Under the pieces are notes generated by a model. The model was not told the DNA's origin and ran no database searches. It saw only the letters and a list, made by a program, of their open reading frames with translations. Positions 6,337 through 12,995 of a DNA stretch of 13,284 nucleotides are shown piece after piece. Source of the DNA: Dactylosporangium sp. AC04546 (GTDB lineage: Bacteria > Actinomycetota > Actinomycetes > Mycobacteriales > Micromonosporaceae); contig NZ_JAHYSG010000190.1 in assembly GCF_022095675.1 (NCBI RefSeq), positions 1-13,284 on the forward strand. Reading direction: 5' to 3'. Within the stretch, counting starts at the first letter, position 1, and every line of letters starts with the position of its first letter. A program made the position numbers and the translations under genes.

Positions 6337-7161
6337 TCACCCTTTGAGTCCCGTGTGGGCCAGGCCCTCGACGAACTGGCGCTGCGCGATCACGAAGACG
6401 ACGAGCACCGGCAGGGCGGTCAGGGAGGCCGCGGCCAGCTGCACGTCCCACATCGGCCCGCCGTAGGCGTCGACGTACTGGGTCAGCGCCTGGGGCAGGG
6501 TGAACTTCTCCTTCGTGGAGAGGTACACCACCGGCTCCAGGAACAGGTTCCAGCTCGACAGGAACGTGAAGATCCCGACCGCGCCGAGCGCCGGGCGGGC
6601 GAGCGGCAGCCCGATCCGCCAGAACGTCGCGAACCGCCCCAGGCCGTCCACGCGGGCCGCCTCCTCCAGCTCGCGGGGCAGCGTCACGAAGTACTGCCGC
6701 ATGATGAAGGTCGCGAGCACGCTCGGCGCACCCAGCATCGGGACCAGGATCAACGGCCAGTGCGTGTCGATCAGGCCGGCCCGGTTGAACAGCTGGAACA
6801 GCGGCACGATCGTCACCTCGCTCGGGATGAGCAGCCCGGTGAGCACGACGACGAACAGCACGTTCTGGCCGGGGAACCTGATCCGGGCGAACGCCCAGCC
6901 GGACAGCGACGCGACGGCCATCGTGCCCACCGTCACGATCGCGGCGATGTACAGGCTGTTCCAGTACTGCTGGGCGAACGGCTGGAGCTCGAACACCTCG
7001 CGGTACGCGCCGAACTGCCAGTGCGACGGCAGCAGCCGCGGCGGGTACGAGAAGATCTCGCTCGTCGGCTTGAACGACGACGTGACCATCCACCAGGTCG
7101 GGAACACGAACGGGATGCACAGCACGCTGAGCAGGCCGTAGACGACGACCTTACGATTCAT
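6337..7161 (-). CDS. Sugar ABC transporter permease, CUT1 type (MalG-like)
   Basis: A 274-residue inner-membrane permease of the carbohydrate-uptake-1 family. There are six predicted membrane segments, starting with residues 5-24 (VVVYGLLSVLCIPFVFPTWW). The N-terminal MVTSSFKP motif (25-32) is typical of MalG-type subunits. The ATPase-contacting EAA loop is at 167-186: EEAARVDG-x(12)-P with conserved Glu167, Ala168, Ala169, Asp172, Gly173 and Pro186. Length is normal. The start ATG 7161 overlaps the end of the other permease gene by 11 bases, so the two are translationally coupled and should form the usual heterodimeric channel. Substrate specificity comes from the lipoprotein partner and cannot be read here. 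The LacI gene follows 13 bases later. Confidence 0.95.
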   Translation of the reverse strand: MNRKVVVYGLLSVLCIPFVFPTWWMVTSSFKPTSEIFSYPPRLLPSHWQFGAYREVFELQPFAQQYWNSLYIAAIVTVGTMAVASLSGWAFARIRFPGQNVLFVVVLTGLLIPSEVTIVPLFQLFNRAGLIDTHWPLILVPMLGAPSVLATFIMRQYFVTLPRELEEAARVDGLGRFATFWRIGLPLARPALGAVGIFTFLSSWNLFLEPVVYLSTKEKFTLPQALTQYVDAYGGPMWDVQLAAASLTALPVLVVFVIAQRQFVEGLAHTGLKG

Positions 7162-8035
7162 GGAAGACCCATCTCTTGCGCATCTGCCACTGCACCAGCG
7201 TCAGCGCCAGGACGATGACGAACAGCAGGATGGCCAGGGTCGAGCCGTAGCCGAAGTGGTGGAACTGGAACGCCTGCTGGTAGAGGTAGTAGACGAGCAC
7301 GGTCGTCGAGGTGCCCGGCCCGCCCTGGGTGAGCACGGCGATCTGCGCGAAGACCTGCAGCGAGCCGACCACCGTGATGATCGACGTCAGCAGGATGGTC
7401 GGGCTGATCATCGGGATCGTGATGCGGCGGAAGCGGGTCCACGCCGACGCCCCGTCGAGCTGCGCCGCCTCGTACAGCTCGTGCGGCACCCCCTGCAGCG
7501 CGGCCAGGAACAGCACCATGTTCAATCCGACGTTCTTGAACACCTGTACGGCCACCACCGACACCATCGCCGACGTGCCGTTGCGCAGCCAGTTCGGGCC
7601 CTCGACGCCGATCGTGTCGAGCAGGCCGTTCACGCCGCCGTTCGACTGGAGCAGGAAGCCCCACACGATCGTCCAGGCGACGAGGGACACGACGACCGGA
7701 GAGAAGAAGAGGGTTCGGTACACCGTGAGGCCGCGCAGCTTCTGGTTGAGCAGCACCGCCAGCAGCAGCGCGAGCGACAGGTTGAACACCACCAGCCCGA
7801 CCGAGAACAGCCCGGTCGCCCGCAGCACCGACGGCAGCTGCGGGTCGTCGAGCAGGGCCTGATAGTTCTCGCCGCCCACGAACTCGAAGCTGCCGGCCAG
7901 CACGTTCCACTCATGCAGGCTGTACCACAGCACGAGGCCCAGCGGCAGGAGCACGAAGACGGCCGAGCCGACCAGCTGGGGGGTGATGAACAGGTACCCC
8001 ACCAGCCGGTCGGCGGTCCGCTGGCGCAGCGTCAC
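7151..8035 (-). CDS. Sugar ABC transporter permease, CUT1 type (MalF/UgpA-like)
   Basis: A 294-residue permease, partner of the MalG-like subunit. It begins with the short basic cytoplasmic stretch VTLRQRTADR, then membrane segments from about residue 11 (LVGYLFITPQLVGSAVFVLLPLGLVLWYSL). The EAA loop is at 189-208 (EAAQLDGASAWTRFRRITIP), with Glu189, Ala190, Ala191, Asp194, Gly195 and Pro208. The sequence TQGGPGTSTTVLVYYLYQQAF near the end is typical of the MalF/UgpA side. The start is GTG 8035, whose GTGA shares four bases with the stop of the binding-protein gene. This is a classic coupled junction and explains the lack of a strong ribosome site. The same frame stays open far upstream through the neighbouring genes, but that extension has no transporter character. 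Confidence 0.94.
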   Translation of the reverse strand: MTLRQRTADRLVGYLFITPQLVGSAVFVLLPLGLVLWYSLHEWNVLAGSFEFVGGENYQALLDDPQLPSVLRATGLFSVGLVVFNLSLALLLAVLLNQKLRGLTVYRTLFFSPVVVSLVAWTIVWGFLLQSNGGVNGLLDTIGVEGPNWLRNGTSAMVSVVAVQVFKNVGLNMVLFLAALQGVPHELYEAAQLDGASAWTRFRRITIPMISPTILLTSIITVVGSLQVFAQIAVLTQGGPGTSTTVLVYYLYQQAFQFHHFGYGSTLAILLFVIVLALTLVQWQMRKRWVFHES

Positions 8036-9306
8036 GACTTCGCCAGTTGTGGTGCGATCTTCGAGCAGACGCCGCTCAGCACGGCCTTGACGTCGGCCTG
8101 CGGCTGCCACAGCGGGTCGAGCGCGGCCCGGACGGTCTGGCTCAGCTCGGCGAAACCGGCGTGGCTCGGGCCGACCTTGCCCTTGGCGATGCCGTCGACG
8201 ACGACCTTCTGCAGCTGCTCCGGCTTGAGCAGCGGGTTGGTCTTGGCGAGCGTCTCGGCGGTGAGCTGGCTGGTGCGCGGCGGCGGGAAGTACGCGGCGA
8301 GCTTCGCCGAGTTGGCCGGGCTGGTCATGAAGGCGAGGAAGTCCTCCGCCGCGGCGGCGTGCTTGCCCTTCTTGAACACGCCGATGCCGGCCTGGCCGAA
8401 CACCGCGTACGAGCCGACCTTGCCCTGCGGCAGCGGCACCAGGTCCCAGCCGAACGTGTTCTTCAGCAGCGACGCCCGGCTGATCTGGGTGATCGTCATG
8501 GCCGCGTCGCCGGCGAAGAAGTCGGCGCTGACGCCCGGGCCGGGCAGCGCCTTGTCGGTGAAGACGGCCTTGTGCAGTGCCGTCATCGCCTCGACCATCT
8601 CGGGCTTGTCGAACCCGCAGGTCTTGCCGTCCGCGCTCCACGCCTCGGCGCCCCAGCCGCCCCAGAAGCTGGCCAGGTTGTTCCACGTCTTGTAGTCGAA
8701 GTCGCGGACCACCAGGCCGGCCTTGCCGGACTTCGCGTTGACGGCGGCGCCGAGCTTCAGGGCGTTGTCCCAGTTCCACTGCCCGGCCGCGATGAGCTCG
8801 GCCGGCGTCTGCTGCCCGGCCTGCTTCACCAGGTCGGTGTTGACGAACATGCCGAACGGGCTGGTCGAGAACGGGTAGGCGTAGAGCTTGCCCTGCGCCT
8901 CCCACAGCTTCCGCGGGCCCGCGGCCAGGTCGTCGAACTGGTAGCCGTCGGCCTTCTTGAGGGTGTCGTCCAGCGGTACCAGCGCGCCCGAGTTGACGAA
9001 GTCGGGCGCCGAGTTCTCCAGGATCCAGGCCAGGTCGGGCTGGTTGCCGCCGGCGATCTGGGTGGTGAGCGCGGTGGTGTAGGTGTCGAACGGCAGCGAG
9101 TCGAACTTGATGTCGGTGACGTTCGGGTGGCTGCCCTTGTACTCGGCGGCGATCTCGTTGAACAGCTTGAGGTGGGCCTCGTTGGCGGTCCAGATCGTCA
9201 TCCGGAGGCTGACCGGGCCGTCGGCCTCCTTGGCGTCGTCTCCGTTGCCGCAGGCCGACAGGGCTAGGAGCGCGGCGGCGGCGATCGCGGTGGATTTCCA
9301 GCGCAT
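8032..9306 (-). CDS. Extracellular sugar-binding lipoprotein of an ABC importer
   Basis: A 424-residue solute-binding protein (SBP_bac_1/CUT1 type). The signal peptide is MRWKSTAIAAAALLALSAC, with the lipobox LSAC and lipidation at Cys19. The mature protein starts GNGDDAKEADG. The usual fold markers follow: LRMTIWTANEAHLKLFNEIAAEY, TTALTTQIAGGNQPDLAWI, LYAYPFSTSPFGMFVNTDLVKQAG (hinge and ligand-site region) and FLAFMTSPANSAKLAAYFPP near the C-terminus. Several Trp and Tyr residues suit sugar stacking. It would capture the ligand outside the cell and deliver it to the two permeases. The start ATG 9306 has AAGGAGA about 6 bases upstream, the best ribosome site in the operon, which fits the higher level needed for binding proteins. 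The ligand is unknown. Confidence 0.95.
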   Translation of the reverse strand: MRWKSTAIAAAALLALSACGNGDDAKEADGPVSLRMTIWTANEAHLKLFNEIAAEYKGSHPNVTDIKFDSLPFDTYTTALTTQIAGGNQPDLAWILENSAPDFVNSGALVPLDDTLKKADGYQFDDLAAGPRKLWEAQGKLYAYPFSTSPFGMFVNTDLVKQAGQQTPAELIAAGQWNWDNALKLGAAVNAKSGKAGLVVRDFDYKTWNNLASFWGGWGAEAWSADGKTCGFDKPEMVEAMTALHKAVFTDKALPGPGVSADFFAGDAAMTITQISRASLLKNTFGWDLVPLPQGKVGSYAVFGQAGIGVFKKGKHAAAAEDFLAFMTSPANSAKLAAYFPPPRTSQLTAETLAKTNPLLKPEQLQKVVVDGIAKGKVGPSHAGFAELSQTVRAALDPLWQPQADVKAVLSGVCSKIAPQLAKS

Positions 9307-9333
9307 GGCGGGTCTCCTTGAGAGGGGGTGTGT

Positions 9334-10911
9334 TCAGTAACCGGTGACGTCGGGCCACGCGAGCTCGACGCCGTCTTCGGTGAGGCGGTGCTGGAACTCG
9401 GCGAGCTTCGTGTCGTTGCCGCGCACGGCCCGCGGGGTGCTGTTCGTGTCCAGGCAGTACGCGGCCAGGGCGCCGGCGGCCTCGCCGATGTTCCACTCGA
9501 CGGGGTGCAGGCGGTAGCAGCCGTTGGTGATGTGGGTGGTGCCGAGGTTCTTGCTCGCCGGCAGGAGGTTCTCCATCCGGCGCGGGATGAGCGCGCCCAG
9601 CGGGATCTGGAACGGGCTGGAGGCGACGTCGATGTACGTGTCGCCGCCGGTCGACGGGTGCAGGTCGATGCGGTACATGCCGATGCCGACCGAGTCGTGG
9701 TAGGTGACGCTGCCCTTGTCGCCGCGCACGGCGTGGGACAGGTCCTGCTCGACGATCGTGTACTCGGCCTTGATCCGGCGCGACTCGCGGATGTAGGGCG
9801 CCTGGGCGAGGCCGTCGCTGCCGCCGGTGATGTCGCCGCGCAGCCGCAGGCCCTTGAAGCCCATGTCGGTCTGGAGCCAGTACAGGACGCTCTTCGACAG
9901 CTCTCTCGCGTTCATGAGCTGCGTCTCGGCGTCGGGGACGTCGATCACGGGGGCTTCGAAGTAGTCGATCATCGGCCAGTTCACGAGCGTGATGTCGCTG
10001 GCGTAGAAGCCCTCCCGGAAGAGCTTCCGCGCGGCGATGCGCCGGAACGTCCACAGGTTGCCGTCGCCCGGGTCGAGCCGCTGGTCGGCGCGGACCTTGA
10101 GCGGGTCGTCGTCGGGGTTCGGGGTGAAGCCGCGCTCGCCGATCTCCAGCGTGCGCGGGCTCGGGGAGCGGAAGCTCAGCAGCGGGCCGCCCCAGAACGG
10201 CGGGGTGTACGCGCGCCAGAAGTCGTAGCTCTGCGGCTTGTCGATGGTGTGGTCGCCGTCGACGTGCTCGATCGCGAAGCACACCGACACGGCCTGCATG
10301 TTCATCGGCTGCGCTTCCGCCGGCGCGCTGGGCTCGCCGGTCTCGGCCTGCGCCTCGAACCCGGTGACGTACTCGGTGCCGGTCAGGGGCAGGAGCTCGC
10401 CGGTCTCGGTGGCGTCGATGACGTACCGCGCGGTGATCGTGACGTCGTGACCGTTGCCGGCGACGGTGACCGCCGTGACGCGGTCGCCGTCCGTGTCGGC
10501 ACCGACCGGCTTGTAGGGCTGGAGGATGCGCAGGCGGCCCCCGCTCTGGTACGGCAGGAGCATGGCCTCGATGACCGCCTTCGCCACCGCCGGCTCGTGG
10601 CAGAGGCGGCTCACCCCGCCGGCCCCCGGGTTGAGGTGGACCCAGCGGCGGGCGGCGTCGGTCAGCGGGTAGTGGCGCCGGTAGTACGCGCGGATCCCCT
10701 CGCGCAGCGCGCGGTAGCTCGCCGTCACGCCGAACTGCTCCACCCAGGAGTGCTCGTCCGGTGGCACGGCCTGGCTGGTGAGCTGGCCGCCGAGCCAGTC
10801 GAACTCCTCGGTGAGCACGACCGACCGGCCGGCCCGCAGCGCCGCCAGGGCCGCCGCGACGCCGCCGAGGCCGCCGCCCACGACGAGGACGTCCGCCGAC
10901 ATCTCCTTCAC
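9334..10911 (-). CDS. FAD-dependent oxidoreductase (FAD_oxidored, Pfam PF12831-like)
   Basis: A 525-residue flavoprotein. The dinucleotide-binding fold is at the N-terminus: DVLVVGGGLGGVAAALAALRAGRSVVLTEE (7-36), with GGGLGG at 12-17 and the ribose-binding acid near Glu35. WLGGQLTSQ (39-47), NPGAGGVSRLCHEP (94-107) and VIDATETGELL (164-174) match the family, as does the C-terminal flavin-closing segment NLLPASKNLGTTHITNGCYRLHPVEWNIGEAAG (about 448-480). There is no signal peptide, so it is cytoplasmic. Members of this family are often mis-annotated as xanthan lyases; few have known substrates. As the only enzyme in an importer operon it probably oxidises the imported compound (inference). The start is GTG 10911, chosen for its AAGGAG site 5 bases upstream, directly after the LacI stop. 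ATG 10902 and GTG 10941 are alternatives. A 27-base gap leads to the binding-protein gene. Confidence 0.9.
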   Translation of the reverse strand: MKEMSADVLVVGGGLGGVAAALAALRAGRSVVLTEEFDWLGGQLTSQAVPPDEHSWVEQFGVTASYRALREGIRAYYRRHYPLTDAARRWVHLNPGAGGVSRLCHEPAVAKAVIEAMLLPYQSGGRLRILQPYKPVGADTDGDRVTAVTVAGNGHDVTITARYVIDATETGELLPLTGTEYVTGFEAQAETGEPSAPAEAQPMNMQAVSVCFAIEHVDGDHTIDKPQSYDFWRAYTPPFWGGPLLSFRSPSPRTLEIGERGFTPNPDDDPLKVRADQRLDPGDGNLWTFRRIAARKLFREGFYASDITLVNWPMIDYFEAPVIDVPDAETQLMNARELSKSVLYWLQTDMGFKGLRLRGDITGGSDGLAQAPYIRESRRIKAEYTIVEQDLSHAVRGDKGSVTYHDSVGIGMYRIDLHPSTGGDTYIDVASSPFQIPLGALIPRRMENLLPASKNLGTTHITNGCYRLHPVEWNIGEAAGALAAYCLDTNSTPRAVRGNDTKLAEFQHRLTEDGVELAWPDVTGY

Positions 10912-10916
10912 ATGCA

Positions 10917-10922
10917 CTCCTT
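10917..10922 (-). promoter_or_regulatory. Ribosome binding site deciding the oxidoreductase start
   Basis: AAGGAG on the - strand lies 3 bases past the LacI stop codon and 5 bases before GTG 10911. A second AAGGAG touches ATG 10902 directly, too close to serve it, so GTG 10911 is preferred over both ATG 10902 and GTG 10941. Confidence 0.6.
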
Positions 10923-10924
10923 GA

Positions 10925-11914
10925 TCAATGGTGTACTGCACTCAGGGTTACGCCGTCGACCAGCTCGCACGGCAGGAGGCGCTGTCGGGCCGGCGCGCCG
11001 TTGACCAGGGCGGTCAGGTCGTCCGCGGCCTGCCAGCCCATCTCGCGCCGCGGCGTGCGGAACCGGGTCAGTTCCCTCGGGGCCGGTGTCGTGGTCCGGC
11101 GGGTGGGCTCGCCGAGCGCGACGACGGAAACCTCCGGCGTGCCGTGGTGCTCCAGGGCCCTGATCGCCTCGCCCGCGTCGGCCGGCTCCTCCAGCAGGAT
11201 CGCGGTGAAGTCGCCGCGGACGGCCTGGTCGAGCCGGGTGTGGTGCACGCCGTCCGCGCCGGTGCTCAGGCACGCCTCGGCGAACCCCTTGAGCCGGTCG
11301 GCGTGCGACTCGGCCGGCCCGCCGGTCCCGACGTAGGCGAGCCTGTGGTGCCCCATGGCGACGGCCTTGCGCACGAGGGCACCGACCGCGGTGGCGTAGT
11401 CGGCGCCGACGTACGGCACGTTGTCGCCGTCGCGCCGCCCGACGGACACGAACGGATGCCCTTCGGCGACGAGCCGTTCGAGCTCGATCCGGTCGATCGA
11501 CCGGCCGAGGAGGATGCAGCCGTCGGCGAGCCGCATCCGGTTGTCCCCCTCGAAGAGCCGCCGCCGCCCGTCCACGACGGGCGTGCTGGTGAACAGCAGG
11601 AGGTCGCAGCCGAGCTCCTCGGCGCGCTCCTCGATGCCGATGAGGAACGGGTGGTAGAAGTCGGCGGCCGCGCTGGGGAAGACGGGCTCGTACGTGAACA
11701 CGCCGAGGATCCGGTTGCTCCGATCGGCAAGCCGCCGCCCGACGACGTCGGCCACGTACCCGGTGGCCCGGATGGCGTCGAGCACCCGCTGCCGCGTCTC
11801 GGGCGCGATGCGCACCCCGCTGTCGGCCCGGTCGTTCAACACGAGCGAGACGGTGGCCTGGCTGACCCCGGTCATCCGCGCGATGTCCCGCTGCGTGATC
11901 CGCCGCCCGACCAT
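10925..11914 (-). CDS. LacI-family transcriptional regulator (first gene of the import operon)
   Basis: A 329-residue LacI-type repressor with helix-turn-helix at about residues 6-27 (ITQRDIARMTGVSQATVSLVLN), hinge region to about 62 and an effector-binding domain from RILGVFTYEPVFP onward. It is a paralogue of the 5376-6323 regulator, with the same recognition helix and therefore probably the same operator. The extra residues here include VVDG before RRRLFEG and part of the region after GFAEACLSTGADGVHH. It also has ALGEP where family members usually have GFDD. The start is ATG 11914, with GTGAGG 6 bases upstream; GTG 11926 gives four extra residues but places the paralogue alignment out of register. 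It is the promoter-proximal gene, with two operator-like palindromes upstream, so it likely represses its own operon until ligand arrives. The stop lies 13 bases before the oxidoreductase start. Confidence 0.93.
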   Translation of the reverse strand: MVGRRITQRDIARMTGVSQATVSLVLNDRADSGVRIAPETRQRVLDAIRATGYVADVVGRRLADRSNRILGVFTYEPVFPSAAADFYHPFLIGIEERAEELGCDLLLFTSTPVVDGRRRLFEGDNRMRLADGCILLGRSIDRIELERLVAEGHPFVSVGRRDGDNVPYVGADYATAVGALVRKAVAMGHHRLAYVGTGGPAESHADRLKGFAEACLSTGADGVHHTRLDQAVRGDFTAILLEEPADAGEAIRALEHHGTPEVSVVALGEPTRRTTTPAPRELTRFRTPRREMGWQAADDLTALVNGAPARQRLLPCELVDGVTLSAVHH

Positions 11915-11935
11915 GCCTACCCTCACCTCCGTTGA

Positions 11936-11949
11936 CTAATGCGTATCAG
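11936..11949. promoter_or_regulatory. Candidate LacI-type operator O1, CTAATGCGTATCAG
   Basis: A 14-base imperfect palindrome with a central CG, the usual layout for LacI/GalR operators. Four of six arm pairs match. It matches O2 (12034-12047) at 11 of 14 positions. It lies about 10-25 bases downstream of the transcription start predicted from the promoter at 11966-11995, where a bound repressor would block elongation or open-complex formation. Confidence 0.6.
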
Positions 11950-11965
11950 CACCCGCTGGCGGCAA

Positions 11966-11995
11966 ATCCTGCGCGCCGCGCGGCTCCCGGGTCAA
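11966..11995 (-). promoter_or_regulatory. Predicted sigma-70-type promoter of the import operon
   Basis: On the - strand, -35 TTGACC (11995-11990) and -10 CAGGAT (11971-11966) are separated by 18 bases, close to the actinobacterial consensus TTGACA/TAGGAT. The predicted transcript starts near 11959, giving a leader of about 45 bases to ATG 11914. Operator-like sites lie on both sides. Confidence 0.55.
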
Positions 11996-12033
11996 TGCGT
12001 CGGGCGGGATTCGTTACCGTCTTGCGCCGTGCA

Positions 12034-12047
12034 CTAATACGGATTAG
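12034..12047. promoter_or_regulatory. Candidate LacI-type operator O2, CTAATACGGATTAG
   Basis: Five of six arm pairs match around a central CG, the better of the two sites. Its centre is 98 bases from the centre of O1, and it lies about 80 bases upstream of the predicted start of transcription. The pair could support looping by a tetramer or by both LacI paralogues, which is inference. Confidence 0.65.
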
Positions 12048-12049
12048 CG

Positions 12050-12386
12050 TGCTGGAAGCGCGCCGAAGGCCGGTGCGCCGATGGACGCTGCACGGCTGAT
12101 TGCGTGGACGGCAGGGCGCCGCACGCCCGCCCACCGGCGCGGCGAAAGATCTCCACGACCGACTGCAACCCCGACCGGCGGTCGCGGGAGTGGGCGGGCG
12201 CGCGGCCCGGGCGGACACGGGCGTGGAGGAAGGCAGGGGCGCTCAGGCGGGGAAGTGCGTGGGCGCACGGGCGCGTGGCGAGGCCGCGGCCTGGGCCGGC
12301 ACAGGCGTGGAAGTGGCAGGGGCGCTCGGGTGAGGCCGGAGAGGGCGCGGGGTGTCCGCGGGCGGGCGCGAGCGGGTGGGCGGTGG
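12050..12386. other. 337-base G-rich gap between the operon promoter and the response regulator
   Basis: No gene is supported on either strand. The open frames here translate to low-complexity Arg/Gly/Pro sequence with no ribosome site. From about 12180 the + strand is rich in G-runs and GGGCG motifs and holds an imperfect direct repeat (12217-12330). The response regulator ends at 12387 reading into this gap; no clear terminator hairpin with a T-run is visible. Confidence 0.6.
12217..12330 (+). repeat. Imperfect direct repeat of about 30 bases
   Basis: Copy A at 12217-12247 and copy B at 12301-12330 share the pattern ac(g/a)ggcgtgga...ggcaggggcgctc(a/g)gg, with one small length difference and a period of about 84 bases. 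The GGCAGGGGCG core appears a third time at about 13184, on the other side of the response-regulator gene. Confidence 0.6.
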
Positions 12387-12995
12387 TCAGAGCCAGCCGT
12401 TGGACTGGGCTACCCCCACGGCCTCGATGCGGTTGCGCGTGCCGGTCTTCGTGATGGCGGCCGAGAGGTAGTTGCGGACCGTGCTCTCGGAGAGGTGCAG
12501 CCGCGCGGCGATGTCGGCCACCGTCGATCCGTCCGCCGCCTCGCGCAGCACGTCGCGCTCCCGGTCGGTGAGCGGATCCGGGCCGGCGGCCAGGGCGGCC
12601 GCGGCCAGGGCCGGGTCGACGACCCGCTCGCCGGCCAGCACCCGCCGGATGGCGGCCGCCAGGTCCTCGACCGGGCCGTCCTTGACCAGGAACCCGCTCG
12701 CCCCGGCCTCCATGGCGCGCCGCAGGTACCCGGGCCGCCCGAACGTCGTCAGGATGAGCACCCGGCACCCCGGCAGCCGCCGGCGCAGCTCGGCCGCCGC
12801 GGTCAGCCCGTCACCCCCGGGCATCTCGATGTCGAGCAGCGCCACGTCGGGCCGCTCCCGCACCGCCGTGGGCACCACCGCGTCCCCGGTGGCCACCTGC
12901 GCGACCACTTCGAGGTCGGGCTCCAGCCCCAGCAGGAGCGCGAGCGCCCCGCGCATCATGCCCTGGTCCTCGGCCAGCAGAATCCGGATCGTCAC
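12387..12995 (-). CDS. NarL/FixJ-family response regulator (DesR-like), orphan
   Basis: A 202-residue two-component response regulator. The receiver domain (about 3-120) has the acidic pair Glu9/Asp10, phospho-acceptor Asp55 in ALLDIEMPGGDG, switch Thr83 in LILTTFG and Lys105 in FLVKD. The C-terminal LuxR-type helix-turn-helix (about 142-202) reads LTDRERDVLREAADGSTVADIAARLHLSESTVRNYLSAAITKTGTRNRIEAV, the form typical of actinobacterial DesR-like regulators. All phosphorylation residues are intact. Its sensor kinase is normally encoded immediately upstream, but no kinase sequence is visible on that side. Start: GTG 12995 gives the normal family N-terminus (VTIRILLAEDQ). The frame is open further, to 13097, but that extension is Gly/Arg-rich and unlike any receiver domain. 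A possible -10, TATCTT, lies at 13022-13027. It is unrelated in context to the import operon and transcribed towards it. Confidence 0.93.
   Translation of the reverse strand: MTIRILLAEDQGMMRGALALLLGLEPDLEVVAQVATGDAVVPTAVRERPDVALLDIEMPGGDGLTAAAELRRRLPGCRVLILTTFGRPGYLRRAMEAGASGFLVKDGPVEDLAAAIRRVLAGERVVDPALAAAALAAGPDPLTDRERDVLREAADGSTVADIAARLHLSESTVRNYLSAAITKTGTRNRIEAVGVAQSNGWL

Noticed and set aside
7151..10282. A 1043-codon open frame on the - strand covering the permease, the binding protein and part of the oxidoreductase
   Set aside because: Only the last 294 codons look like protein (the permease). The rest is Arg/Pro/Gly-rich out-of-phase translation of two well-supported genes. It is a product of high GC content.
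9328..11004. A 558-codon open frame on the + strand opposite the oxidoreductase
   Set aside because: Low-complexity Val/Arg/Ala-rich translation exactly antisense to a clear FAD enzyme; no ribosome site or family signature.
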